A stretch of 64,000 nucleotides of DNA from CAWCHZ01 sp963795555 (GCA_963795555.1 CAWCHZ010000002.1:1736001-1800000); one strand, 5' to 3'. Positions 32,090 to 40,028 are shown, numbered from the stretch's first letter. Notes: generated by a model from the sequence alone, not told the origin. Translations and numbers: made by a program.

Positions 32090-32752
32090 CTCAAAGCCGA
32101 CGGGCGTACAGTCGGCGCAGACCTCGCCGGCCCACGCCTCGCGTCCCTCCTGCACCGCCAGGGCGGCGATCCCCAGGGCGATCGCCGGGTCAAGCCACCA
32201 CCAGCCGAGCAGCGCGTTGGCGAGCAGACCGACGAGCACACCGCCAGCCATGTACGCGCACAACATGTTCTGCGCGCCCTCGCCGGCGGTCGCGGAGGAG
32301 GCCAGCCTCGCTCCGAGGCTCGCCTTTGCGCTGCCCAGCAGCGGCATGAAGATGACGCTTGCGACCGCGAGGGCGACGCCCACCCAGCTCGTCTCGGGAT
32401 GCGAGTTGCCAGCCAGCGTGAGGATCGCGTCCACCGCGATGTATGGGGCAAGCAGGAAGAAGCTCACGCCGACGAGCTTGTGCGCTCGCTGCTCGGCTGC
32501 CTCGGAATGCTCGCGGCCTCCCGTAAAGCGCCAGATCACGATGACGCTCGCGGCGCCCTCGATCACCGAGTCCAAACCGAACCCCGTCAACGCGACGCTG
32601 CCCGCCACAAGGCCGGCGATCACGCCGACCGTTCCCTCGACGGTCATCCACGCGAGGCTCGCCCAGGAGAGCAGCTTGGCACGGCGGACCAACAGCAAGC
32701 GAGTCCTGCCCGCCGGCTCCAGAACGGGCAGCGAAGGCGCGTGGGAACTCAT
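32054..32752 (-). CDS. CDF-like cation transporter with cysteine-rich C-terminus
   Basis: 232 residues, starting at ATG 32752. Five or six helices with TGFGLDSVIEGAASVIVIWR (about 55-74), the CDF-type metal helix of this subfamily, and LLAPYIAVDAIL. The C-terminus CADCTPVGFESRADCGGRTCS carries five cysteines in CxxC-like spacing and probably binds soft metal. The last 36 bases overlap the 3' end of lgt on the other strand. Substrate is unknown; cysteines suggest Zn, Cd or Cu. Confidence 0.8.
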   Translation of the reverse strand: MSSHAPSLPVLEPAGRTRLLLVRRAKLLSWASLAWMTVEGTVGVIAGLVAGSVALTGFGLDSVIEGAASVIVIWRFTGGREHSEAAEQRAHKLVGVSFFLLAPYIAVDAILTLAGNSHPETSWVGVALAVASVIFMPLLGSAKASLGARLASSATAGEGAQNMLCAYMAGGVLVGLLANALLGWWWLDPAIALGIAALAVQEGREAWAGEVCADCTPVGFESRADCGGRTCS

Positions 32753-32890
32753 GCCAGCACGGTAGCGACCGGCGCCTGCCTGGTCCGCCGGCGAGGAGCC
32801 TGGCGCTGCCCCAGCAATTCGTGGTAGAGCGCTCGGGCGGTGCGACCACATCGGCACCCGCCGGCTACCCAACGCTGCCTGACCCGACCC

Positions 32891-33085
32891 TCATCGGGTG
32901 AAGGTCAGATGGGTGACGCCGCTCGGCGTCGACACCGCCTCCACGTCGTACTGCTCCCCCAGCGCCTCCAGACCGTCCCACAGCCGGACGCCACGGCCGA
33001 GCAGGATCGGGACCTGCCCGACATGCAGATGGTCGACGAGCCCGGCGGCGAGGAACTCGCGCAGCCTCGTCGGAAGCGCCCCGGT
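32891..33085 (-). pseudogene. RibD/DHFR-family protein, C-terminal fragment
   Basis: The frame LREFLAAGLVDHLHVGQVPILLGRGVRLWDGL followed by VEAVSTPSGVTHLTFTR is the C-terminal third of a RibD-C/dihydrofolate-reductase-like protein. There is no start: the frame continues into tRNA-Ala. The break lies about 18 bases from the tRNA 3' end, consistent with truncation at the island border. Sequence 32753-32890 shows no other feature. Confidence 0.6.
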
Positions 33086-33102
33086 GCAGGGACTTCCCGA
33101 AG

Positions 33103-33126
33103 TGGAGCCAGCCGGGATCGAACCGG
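33103..33126 (-). other. Candidate attachment site within tRNA-Ala(TGC) 3' end (attR-like)
   Basis: The 3' end of the tRNA is partially duplicated at 22947-22970, with 13 identical bases then one gap and one mismatch. The proposed island lies between the two copies on the 3' side of the tRNA. Confidence 0.5.
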
Positions 33127-33175
33127 CGACCTCCTGCTTGCAAAGCAGGCGCTCTCCCAACTGAGCTATGGCCCC
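33103..33175 (-). tRNA. tRNA-Ala (anticodon TGC)
   Basis: 73-base cloverleaf: acceptor GGGGCCA/TGGCTCC plus discriminator A, D-arm GCTCAGTTGGGAGAGC, anticodon loop CTTTGCAAG with TGC and stem CCTGC/GCAGG, T-arm with GGTTCGATCC. CCA is not encoded. Confidence 0.97.
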
Positions 33176-33240
33176 AGGGGCCGAATGCTAGCCGGCACGC
33201 CGGGCTCGCCGGCCACGCCCGCCGGCGCGCGAGCGCGGCG

Positions 33241-33513
33241 TTAGCGCCGCCAGAGCCAGCGCCAGCGGCGCGGACGGCGCGGCTGGGTCTGCTGCCATTC
33301 GTCGCGCGTTGGGAGTCGCCCGCGACGGCGGGCGGCCATGACGCAGGCCGTGTGGGCGTGGCGGCGGCGGCTGAGGTCGCCCTCCGGCGCGATCAGCGTG
33401 TGCTCGCTGAGCGCTGGTAGGTAGCCGCCGCAGAGCGGGCAGCGGTAGGTGGCCGGCTTGCGATTGTGGGCGGGCCGAATCGTCCACCAGCGCGGCTGAG
33501 GCGACGCCGCCAT
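33241..33513 (-). CDS. Small zinc-ribbon-like conserved protein
   Basis: 90 residues from ATG 33513 (ATG 33528 also possible). YRCPLCGGYLPAL near residue 24 and HAHTACVMAARR near 52 supply a CxxC and a further HxxxxC-like set, enough for one zinc site. The sequence PRWWTIRPAHNRKPATYRCP and EGDLSRRRHAHTAC is conserved-looking in actinobacteria, but I know no function. It follows tRNA-Ala on the same strand (upstream of it in transcription). Confidence 0.7.
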   Translation of the reverse strand: MAASPQPRWWTIRPAHNRKPATYRCPLCGGYLPALSEHTLIAPEGDLSRRRHAHTACVMAARRRGRLPTRDEWQQTQPRRPRRWRWLWRR

Positions 33514-33562
33514 GCCACAGCGTGGCACAGCCCGCCAAGCCGGCGGGCCGGGTCGCCGTGTG

Positions 33563-33606
33563 CCGGCGCGGCGCTGAGGCAGGTCCGGCGCGGCGCTGAG
33601 GCAGGT
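33563..33606. repeat. 22-bp direct repeat, 2 copies
   Basis: Two identical adjacent units beginning ccggcgcggcgctgaggcag at 33563 and 33585, in the intergenic space before the hairpin cluster. Confidence 0.9.
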
Positions 33607-33646
33607 CCGGCGCGCGCGTGCGGCGGTCGCGGTCGCGCAAACGCAC

Positions 33647-33671
33647 GAGAGCGCCCCTCGGGGGCGCTCTC
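33647..33671. terminator. Strong hairpin, terminator-like
   Basis: GAGAGCGCCCC / GGGGCGCTCTC gives a perfect 11-bp stem with a 3-base loop, followed on the plus strand by gcgacgttcttg. It may end transcription of the acidic protein gene from the right. Confidence 0.55.
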
Positions 33672-33794
33672 GCGACGTTCTTGCCCTCCAAGGCTTGCAC
33701 TCGGAGGCAAGGAGGTCGCCTAAAGCCCGCGCAGGCGACCGGTCGGCGGCGCGGCTGCCGCCTGGGTCAGATGTCGGTCGCCCGCTCGGCGACC
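33647..33794. ncRNA. Hairpin-rich intergenic region, possible structured RNA
   Basis: After the 11-bp hairpin come at least three more stems: cttgcc/ggcaag (about 33680-33710), ggtcgcct/aggcgacc (33714-33740, 8 bp) and ggtcgcc/ggcgacc (33776-33794, 7 bp, 5-base loop), with a GC stem between. No coding frame of either strand looks real. I see no tmRNA, RNase P or 6S signature. Flanking sequence 33514-33646 and 33795-33882 holds only the 22-bp repeat and a small gggcgtc repeat. Confidence 0.35.
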
Positions 33795-33882
33795 CGCAGC
33801 ATTCCGATCCAAGTTCATACGGGCGTCCACGGGCGTCCCACGGCGCAGCTGGCGCCGACCGCGCACGTTCGGCGAACCAGCC

Positions 33883-34377
33883 TCAGCGCTCGTCGCGGCC
33901 GCGGCGAAACCAGCGTCGGCGCGGCTCGCCGTGCTCGTCCCCCGGCTCGTCGCCATCCTCATCCCCCGGGTCGCCGTGGTGCTCGTCTACGTGAGGAGCA
34001 AGCTGGTGGTGAGACTCCTCCTCGGGCGTGTGCTGGACAGCCTGCTCGTCGGGCTCGTGCTCCAGGCCCGGCGGCGTCGCCGCCCCGCCCTCCAACGGAT
34101 GCTCCACGGCGAGGGCATCCTCGCCCTCCAACGGATGCTCGCCGGCGAGGGCGTCCTCGCTCGGCAGCGGATGCTCGCCCGCGAGCGGGTCCTGCGCGCG
34201 GGTCAAATCCTCGGCCGGATGCTCCTCCACCTCCGGCGCGGCAGGCCGCGCGGTGGCACCAATCGCCTGCGGCGGCCCGAGCGCCTCGTGCTCCATGCGG
34301 GCGATCTCGGCTGGATTGCTGCCCGTCCGTCGCATCAGGTCGAGGTGCTCGCGGATGGCGTCTTCCAGCAGACCCAT
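33883..34377 (-). CDS. Conserved actinobacterial protein with acidic His/Glu repeat tail
   Basis: 164 residues. The N-terminus MGLLEDAIREHLDLMRR followed by AEIARMEHEALGP is a short conserved helical module common in actinobacteria, function unknown. The rest is low complexity: imperfect 8-residue repeats of the type EHPLEGEDALA (about 65-100), then an acidic His-rich stretch (HVDEHHGDPGDEDGDEPGDEHGE) and a basic end RRRWFRRGRDER. The repeats could bind metal or act as a disordered linker. It follows the GGDEF gene on the same strand after 14 bases, so the two are probably one transcript. Confidence 0.65.
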   Translation of the reverse strand: MGLLEDAIREHLDLMRRTGSNPAEIARMEHEALGPPQAIGATARPAAPEVEEHPAEDLTRAQDPLAGEHPLPSEDALAGEHPLEGEDALAVEHPLEGGAATPPGLEHEPDEQAVQHTPEEESHHQLAPHVDEHHGDPGDEDGDEPGDEHGEPRRRWFRRGRDER

Positions 34378-34391
34378 GGCAGCCGCTAAGC

Positions 34392-36287
34392 CTACTCCGA
34401 CCGGACCGGGTTGGCCGGCTGCGCAGCGGCCCGCATCGTCCGGTTCTTGCCTGCGCGCTTGGCCGCATAGAGCGCGCTGTCGGCGGCGGCGATCAGCGAC
34501 TCGGCGTCGCTCGCGGACTCGGGGAAGGCGGCCACGCCGACGCTCGCCGTCACGCGCAGCGCCCCCTTGCCGCGCAGGCGGGGGATCTCCGCCCGCTCCA
34601 GCGCGCGGCGGATGCGCTCGGCGATCCGGTGTCCGCCGCGCAGATCGGTCTGGAGCAGGATCACCGCCAGCTCCTCGCCGCCGTAGCGGGCCGGCTCGTC
34701 GATCTCGCGACAGCAGGCGCGCACGACCGCCGCGGCCTCGCGCAGCACGACGTCGCCCTGCTGGTGACCCCAGGAGTCATTGATCTGCTTGAAGTTGTCG
34801 AGATCGAGCATCACCAGGGCCAGCGGCTGGCCAAAGCGCCGCGCGCGCTCGATCTCCAGGCCGATCGCGTCCTGGAAGTGGCGGTGATTGAAGAGGCCGG
34901 TGAGCTCGTCGGTGATCGCCTGGCGCTGGACCTGCTCGTGCAGGTTGACGTTCTCGATCGAGATCGCCGCCTGGCCGGCCAGGTAGTAGAAGAGCTCGCG
35001 CTCGGGAGCGCTGAAGGGGTCGCCGGGCCGGGCGATCGAGATCAGGCCGAGGATCCCATCGGCGGCGTCGGTGGAGGTGAGCGGGAAGGCGAGCGCGCTG
35101 ATCGCGTCGTCCTCGACCTCGGCCGGGCGCAGGGTGCGACGGGCGCTCGTCTCGGCCGAACTGAGCGCGCGCTCGTACTGCGTGAGATCGCCAACGCGAC
35201 CGCGCTCGGTCAGCGGCAGCTGGAGCTCCTCGCGCACGAGCGCGCGACCGCAGGCCGCATCGACGCCGTCGACGGCCGTGCGCAGCACGATCTCCAATAG
35301 GGCATCGCGATCGAGATTGGCGCCGAACGAGCGGCCGATGCGGCGGATCGCATCCTCCAACCGCGTGCGCTCGGCGTCGCGGCCGCGCATCCGACCCTCC
35401 AGGCCGGCGATCATGCGGTTGAGCTCGCGACCGAGGTCGGCGAACTCTCGCGGCCCGTCCGTCGGCAGGCGTCCGCTGAAGTCGCCCCGTCCCAGCCGCC
35501 GCGCCACCTCCGCGAAGCGCGACACCTGGGCGCGCAGCGCCCGCCAGAGCTCCAGGGCGAAGAACGCCGCGAGCGCCAGGAAGGCGAGCATCAGCGCCGC
35601 CGCGATCAATCGCTTGGTGGTGGTCGACGAGCCCGCGGCGCGCGTGTCGTAGAGCACCGACACCGCCGCGGGCGCGCCGAAGTCGGCCGCGCTGAAGCTC
35701 GCGGCGCGGTAGCGTCGGCCACCGACCGTCACGTCGCCCAGCCGCGGCAGCGAGCTCCCGCCAACGGGGATCGTCGCGGCGAGCGTCGCCCCGGCACGAC
35801 GCACGACGGCGTCCATGCCGGTCACGCGCCGCACCTCGTCGGCGTAGTCGGCCGCTCCGTCCACCGATACGTCCAGTCGCGCCAGGCGAGTGCCGCTGGC
35901 GTCGACCAGCTCACGACTGGCTGGAGCGATCCCGCTGGGGGCGCCAACGTCCACGACCGCGCCGAAGGGCATGGCCAGGCGCACGCGCACGGCACCCGTG
36001 CTGTGCAGCAGCTCGACCGCGCGGCGAGCGATGGCGGCCTCGGCATGTGACCGCAGCGCCGCCAGCAGCGCGGGGTCGGTGCCGATCGTCGTTGCCGACG
36101 GCCCGGCCCGACTGACCGCATCCTGCAGCAGCCCGCTCGCGACGACCTGCGCTTCGGCGAGCTTGGCGTCCGCGTGGCCGTTGGCGCTCGAGGAGATCAG
36201 GCCGAACACGGCGATCGCCACCGCGATCAGCGGCAGCAGCACGAGCGCCGCGAAGAAGATCAGGACGCGCCGACGGAAGCTCATCAC
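34392..36287 (-). CDS. Membrane diguanylate cyclase with HAMP, GAF and GGDEF domains
   Basis: 631-residue sensor. Helix 1 (about 8-32) and helix 2 (about 222-245) flank an extracytoplasmic sensor domain. A HAMP linker (about 246-300), a GAF domain (about 320-455) and a C-terminal GGDEF domain (about 460-615) follow. The catalytic motif reads YGGEEL, an accepted variant, with the REID inhibitory site five residues before it, and LDNFKQINDSWGHQQGD binds metal and GTP. It should make cyclic di-GMP under product inhibition. Start GTG 36287 or ATG 36284. Confidence 0.92.
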   Translation of the reverse strand: MMSFRRRVLIFFAALVLLPLIAVAIAVFGLISSSANGHADAKLAEAQVVASGLLQDAVSRAGPSATTIGTDPALLAALRSHAEAAIARRAVELLHSTGAVRVRLAMPFGAVVDVGAPSGIAPASRELVDASGTRLARLDVSVDGAADYADEVRRVTGMDAVVRRAGATLAATIPVGGSSLPRLGDVTVGGRRYRAASFSAADFGAPAAVSVLYDTRAAGSSTTTKRLIAAALMLAFLALAAFFALELWRALRAQVSRFAEVARRLGRGDFSGRLPTDGPREFADLGRELNRMIAGLEGRMRGRDAERTRLEDAIRRIGRSFGANLDRDALLEIVLRTAVDGVDAACGRALVREELQLPLTERGRVGDLTQYERALSSAETSARRTLRPAEVEDDAISALAFPLTSTDAADGILGLISIARPGDPFSAPERELFYYLAGQAAISIENVNLHEQVQRQAITDELTGLFNHRHFQDAIGLEIERARRFGQPLALVMLDLDNFKQINDSWGHQQGDVVLREAAAVVRACCREIDEPARYGGEELAVILLQTDLRGGHRIAERIRRALERAEIPRLRGKGALRVTASVGVAAFPESASDAESLIAAADSALYAAKRAGKNRTMRAAAQPANPVRSE

Positions 36288-36373
36288 GCCACCGCCAACC
36301 GGACCCCGAGCGGCCCGCGCGAGCGCAGTAGACTTCCTGCGGCTGGCGCGCCACGCACGCGCTGTCGCGACGT

Positions 36374-36446
36374 GGGGCTATAGCTCAGTTGGGAGAGCGC
36401 CTGGATCGCACCCAGGAGGTCGCCGGTTCGAGTCCGGCTAGCTCCA
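36374..36446 (+). tRNA. tRNA-Ala (anticodon CGC)
   Basis: 73 bases: acceptor GGGGCTA/TAGCTCC plus A, D-arm as in the first tRNA-Ala, anticodon stem CCTGG/CCAGG with loop ATCGCAC (anticodon CGC), T-arm GGTTCGAGTCC. CCA is not encoded. Confidence 0.95.
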
Positions 36447-36505
36447 TCGCCCGCGCCGTCGTTGGGATCCGCAGCTGCTCCGCACGCAGCGACGGAAGCC
36501 GCGAC

Positions 36506-36538
36506 GGCGCCCGAGCCGTTGATACCGGCTCGGGCGCC
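36506..36538 (+). terminator. Terminator-like hairpin downstream of tRNA-Ala(CGC)
   Basis: GGCGCCCGAGCC and GGCTCGGGCGCC form a perfect 12-bp stem with a 9-base loop 60 bases after the tRNA. No T-run follows, as is common in GC-rich actinobacteria. The rest of the 333-base gap (36447-36779) shows no gene, only a weaker GGGGC/GCCCC hairpin at 36747-36759 that could end the methyltransferase transcript. Confidence 0.5.
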
Positions 36539-36779
36539 CGGCGGGCGGTACGGCGCATCCGTGCACCGTGAGATTCGACATGCCTGGGAAGGGCGAAGCC
36601 CGGCTTCCATGCGGGTCCTCCCGAGTCGCCGCACGCGGAGCTTAGTCACGGTGTGGCCGCCGGCGCCATCGGCGATCCGGCCAGGCCGTGTGCTTGAGCC
36701 CGGCGCGCAGACATGGACAGATGATCGATTCCAGGCAAGAGGTTACGGGGCCACGCCCCCGAGTCGCAGTCCGAGCGGC

Positions 36780-37664
36780 TCAGACGCGTCCAGCGCGCCC
36801 TGCGTCGCCGAGCCGCCGCGTGGCCACGGCAATCGCCTCGGAGTTGTCGTCGATCAGCACGAAGCGCCGGTCCAGGCTGCGACAGACCGCGCCCAGCGTC
36901 CCGGATCCCGCGAAGAAGTCCAGGCACCAGTCTCCGGGGCGCGTCGAGGCGGTGACCATCCGGCGGACGATGCCCTCGGGCTTCTGCGTCGGATAGCCGG
37001 TCTTCTCGCTGCCGTTGGTCGGCACGATCGTGTGCCACCACACGTCGGTCGGCAGCTTGCCCCGGGCGGCCTTCTCCGGCGTTACCAGCCCCGGCGCCAT
37101 GTATGGCTCGCGGTCGACCGCCCCGGCGTCGAAGTGATAGCAACGTGGATCGCGCACGTAGACCAGGATCGTGTCGTGCTTGGCGGGCCAGCGGCGGCGC
37201 GAACGGGCGCCGTAGTCATAGGCCCAGACGATCTCGTTGAGGAAGCAGTCGCGACCGAAGATCTCGTCGAGCAGCAGCTTGCAGTAGTGCGCCTCGCGAT
37301 AGTCGATGTGGAAGTAGAGCGTGCCCTCTGCGGCCAGCAGACGCCGCGCCTGCTCGAGCCGCGGGCCCAGGAAGCCCAGGTAGTCCCCATATGCGTCCTC
37401 GTAGGCCAGCGACGACAGCAGCCGCGAGCGATAGCGCTGCCCCGCAAAGCCCGCACGATCGCCGTTGCGCTCGTCGCGCGTGACCGCGATCGTGGCACGC
37501 CGTTGCGGGCGGCCGGTGTTGAACGGCGGATCGATGTAGATCAGCTCGAATGCCCCGCTGGGCAGGCTCGGCAGTACGAGCGCGTTGTCAGCCGCGATCA
37601 GCAGATCTTCCTCGAGCGTCAGCGGTCGTCCATGCTCGAGCTCGGAGACGGTCAGCACGCGCAT
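36780..37664 (-). CDS. DNA N6-adenine/N4-cytosine methyltransferase, solitary
   Basis: 294-residue beta-class DNA methyltransferase. The catalytic DPPFNTG lies near residue 46, before the SAM-binding FAGSGTLGAVC near 255, the order of the beta class. Between them is GYPTQKPEGIVRRMV, a motif of type III/CcrM-like adenine methylases. No restriction subunit or specificity subunit is nearby, so it may be an orphan epigenetic methylase. Target sequence is unknown. Confidence 0.87.
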   Translation of the reverse strand: MRVLTVSELEHGRPLTLEEDLLIAADNALVLPSLPSGAFELIYIDPPFNTGRPQRRATIAVTRDERNGDRAGFAGQRYRSRLLSSLAYEDAYGDYLGFLGPRLEQARRLLAAEGTLYFHIDYREAHYCKLLLDEIFGRDCFLNEIVWAYDYGARSRRRWPAKHDTILVYVRDPRCYHFDAGAVDREPYMAPGLVTPEKAARGKLPTDVWWHTIVPTNGSEKTGYPTQKPEGIVRRMVTASTRPGDWCLDFFAGSGTLGAVCRSLDRRFVLIDDNSEAIAVATRRLGDAGRAGRV

Positions 37665-37723
37665 GACGCGACGCTAGCGCAGCGCGTCGACGCCGGCAGG
37701 GACCGTCTGTCAGCGTTTGTCGC

Positions 37724-37771
37724 ATGGCCAACGTCCGTCGCATGGCCAACGTCCGTCGCATGGCCAGCGCC
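37724..37771 (+). repeat. 18-bp tandem repeat spanning start codons
   Basis: Two full copies of atggccaacgtccgtcgc at 37724 and 37742 followed by a partial copy at 37760, giving three in-frame ATG codons for the next gene. Confidence 0.95.
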
Positions 37772-39058
37772 CAATCGCCGGCCGACGACGAGCCGGCCGC
37801 GCCGCGCTGGGCGCTGCTGATCGCCGGCGCGGTCACCGTGGCCGTGCTGATCGCCCTCTCGCTGACGACTTTGGGCAGCGACCAACCCCAGCGGCGACTG
37901 ATCCCCGGCGGGACCAACGACTTCAACAGCTTCGACCCCTTCGCGTTCAGCGCCTCGCTGACGTCCTCCTACACCGAGCTGGCGACGGCGGGCTTCAGCC
38001 ACGACGTCTACGTGCACGCCGCTGGCGGGGTCATCGCCGATGCCCGCGCGACGCTCGCGCTGCGTCCGGCGATCGACCGCATCGCCGTCAGCTCGGGGGT
38101 CCCCAGCGGCGATCTCGAGGCGATCGCCTATCTGAACGGGATCGGCCGCTCACCGCATCCCCGGCCCGCGCTCGAGGCGGCGGGGCGGCGGCTGGCCTCG
38201 GTACGCCGGCGCTATGGACGCGAGGACCTGGCGCTCGCCGCGTACGGGATCGGCGTTGCACGCATGGACGTGATCGTGCGCCACTACGCGGACCTCGGCG
38301 CGAACGCAGCGCTGGCTCCCGCGGTCGCCAGGGACCGCATCACCTACGCCGCGCTGTACTTCGGCTGCACGCCGCTGCAGCACCCGCGCACGTTCACGCT
38401 GCTGCAAGCGCTGGGCTCCGGCCCGGCCAGCTTCTACTGGCGCGCGCTCGCGGCCACGGCGGTCCTCCGGCTCTACGCCACCGATCGGGCTCAGCTGCGG
38501 CAGCTGATCGCGTTGCAGACGGCGGCGCCGTCGGCCGAGCAGGTGCTGCGACCACCCCGTCGCACGCGGGTGTTCGCGACGCCGGCGCAGCTCGCTCGCG
38601 CCCGCGCCAACGGCCTGCTGCTGACCCTCCCGCAACGTCCCCAGCGCCTGGGATTCGCCTATGGCGATGAGCTCGGCGCGCTTGCTGGACAGCTCGGGCA
38701 GCCGCGTTCGTCGTACATGACGCTGCGACCAACCGCGCTGGGGGTGCTCGTCTACCTAGCCAGCGGCGTGCGCGCGCTCGCCGCTGGCCCCCCGATCACG
38801 CTCGAGCGTGCGAGCTATGACCTTCGCTACGCCCAGCTGGTGCGCCGCCCAGCGGCCTACACGCTCGAGACAACGGGCTACGCATTCGATCTCGCGACGC
38901 CGGTCGCTCCAGCGCAGGCGCGGATCCTCAGCTATCTGCTCGAGCGCCTGCAGGCGCTCGACCTGATCGCCTGGAGCCCTGCCGGGCGTGAGCTGCACAT
39001 CGTCGCCGGACCGCGCGCCGGGATGCTGATCGCGGTGCTCGAGAACCTGAGGCGCTGA
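37724..39058 (+). CDS. Membrane-anchored protein, DUF5715/M15-like C-terminal domain
   Basis: 444 residues (or 438/432 from the second and third ATG). A signal-anchor helix (about 28-48) precedes a helical region with VPSGDLEAIAYLNGIGRS and LALAAYGIG that recalls lytic-transglycosylase-like folds (about 115-175), and the C-terminus has LETTGYAFDLA, YLLERLQALDLIAW and LHIVAG, like DUF5715/peptidase M15-type domains. No complete zinc or catalytic site can be stated. It probably acts on or near the peptidoglycan. The repeated start probably arose by slippage. Confidence 0.65.
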   Translation: MANVRRMANVRRMASAQSPADDEPAAPRWALLIAGAVTVAVLIALSLTTLGSDQPQRRLIPGGTNDFNSFDPFAFSASLTSSYTELATAGFSHDVYVHAAGGVIADARATLALRPAIDRIAVSSGVPSGDLEAIAYLNGIGRSPHPRPALEAAGRRLASVRRRYGREDLALAAYGIGVARMDVIVRHYADLGANAALAPAVARDRITYAALYFGCTPLQHPRTFTLLQALGSGPASFYWRALAATAVLRLYATDRAQLRQLIALQTAAPSAEQVLRPPRRTRVFATPAQLARARANGLLLTLPQRPQRLGFAYGDELGALAGQLGQPRSSYMTLRPTALGVLVYLASGVRALAAGPPITLERASYDLRYAQLVRRPAAYTLETTGYAFDLATPVAPAQARILSYLLERLQALDLIAWSPAGRELHIVAGPRAGMLIAVLENLRR

Positions 39059-39112
39059 GACGCGCCCGCGGGGCTCAGTGCCGCCCTGGCGGCCGGGATC
39101 GCCCACCCCGGC

Positions 39113-39931
39113 TCAGCGCCCGCGTGGCGCGCTGCGAGCGGCGCGCTGCTCGTAGTCGGCTCGCTTGTCGCGGTCCGCGCGCCAGGCGATCTGGTCGGTC
39201 TTGAAGAGGCGGTTGAGCCAATCGAGCAGATTGCGCGGCAGCACCGCGCTCAGCGCCGCCAGCCCCGCCAGTCGGGGGGGCACGAAGACGTCCACGCGCC
39301 CGCTGCGCAACGCCTCCACGATCGCCGTCGCCACATCGCCGGGCTCGCTGTTGCGCACCCCACGCGCCTCGACCAGGCCCGCGCCCAGCTCGGTGTTCAC
39401 GACGCCCGGCATGACGATCGCGATCTCGATCCCCTGATCGATCACCTCCGCGCGCACGGCCTCGCTGAGCCCCGCGACCGCATGCTTGGTGGCCGAGTAG
39501 GTCGCGATCCCCGGAAAGCCGACCTTGCCGGCCATCGAGGCCAAGTTGACGATCTGACCGCTGCGGCGCGGCAGCATTCGCGCAAGCGCCAGCTTCATGC
39601 CGAGGATCACCCCGTTGAGGTTGATGTCGATCTGGCGCGCGGTGCTGGCATCGTCCTCGTCGAGAAACGGACCGACCGGCATGATCCCAGCGTTGTTGAC
39701 CAGGACGTCGAGCGGGCCGAGCTGGCGCTCGACCTCCTCGAGAAAGCGCTCGAACGACGCGCGATCGGTCACGTCGAGCTCGAGCGCCAGGACGGCTCCG
39801 TCGAGCTCGACAGCCGTCGCCTTGGCCCGCGCCAGATCGAGGTCGCCGATCGCCACGCGGGCGCCCTCCCCAACCAGCGCGGCGGCCGTCGCGCGGCCGA
39901 TACCCCGCGCACCGCCGGTGATCGCGACCAC
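39113..39931 (-). CDS. Short-chain dehydrogenase/reductase
   Basis: 272-residue classical SDR. TGGARGIG binds the NAD(P) cofactor, followed by NNAGIMPVGPF, the catalytic Ser in ASMAGKVGF and YSATK with the catalytic Tyr/Lys, then PGVVNTELG. The basic residue/Asp pattern IGDLDLARAKA after the second strand favours NAD(H). The substrate is unknown. GTG 39931 begins right at the first beta strand; an earlier CTG or unusual start cannot be excluded as the strand is preceded by residues SLAHK in frame without ATG/GTG/TTG. Confidence 0.88.
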   Translation of the reverse strand: MVAITGGARGIGRATAAALVGEGARVAIGDLDLARAKATAVELDGAVLALELDVTDRASFERFLEEVERQLGPLDVLVNNAGIMPVGPFLDEDDASTARQIDINLNGVILGMKLALARMLPRRSGQIVNLASMAGKVGFPGIATYSATKHAVAGLSEAVRAEVIDQGIEIAIVMPGVVNTELGAGLVEARGVRNSEPGDVATAIVEALRSGRVDVFVPPRLAGLAALSAVLPRNLLDWLNRLFKTDQIAWRADRDKRADYEQRAARSAPRGR

Positions 39932-40028
39932 CTTGTGGGCCAGTGAGCGTGGTGGCGGCTTGGCTACCTGGATCTCCTCGTGCGGGGCGGCTGGACGCGC
40001 TAACGCTAGCGCGGCTGGCGTGCCACGG

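Noticed and set aside
33647..33794. tmRNA, RNase P RNA or 6S RNA
   Set aside because: None of their conserved sequence blocks is visible, only hairpins.
36374..36446. tRNA-Ala(CGC) as second integration site
   Set aside because: Its 3' end differs from the 22947 repeat more than tRNA-Ala(TGC) does, and no duplicated end lies downstream.
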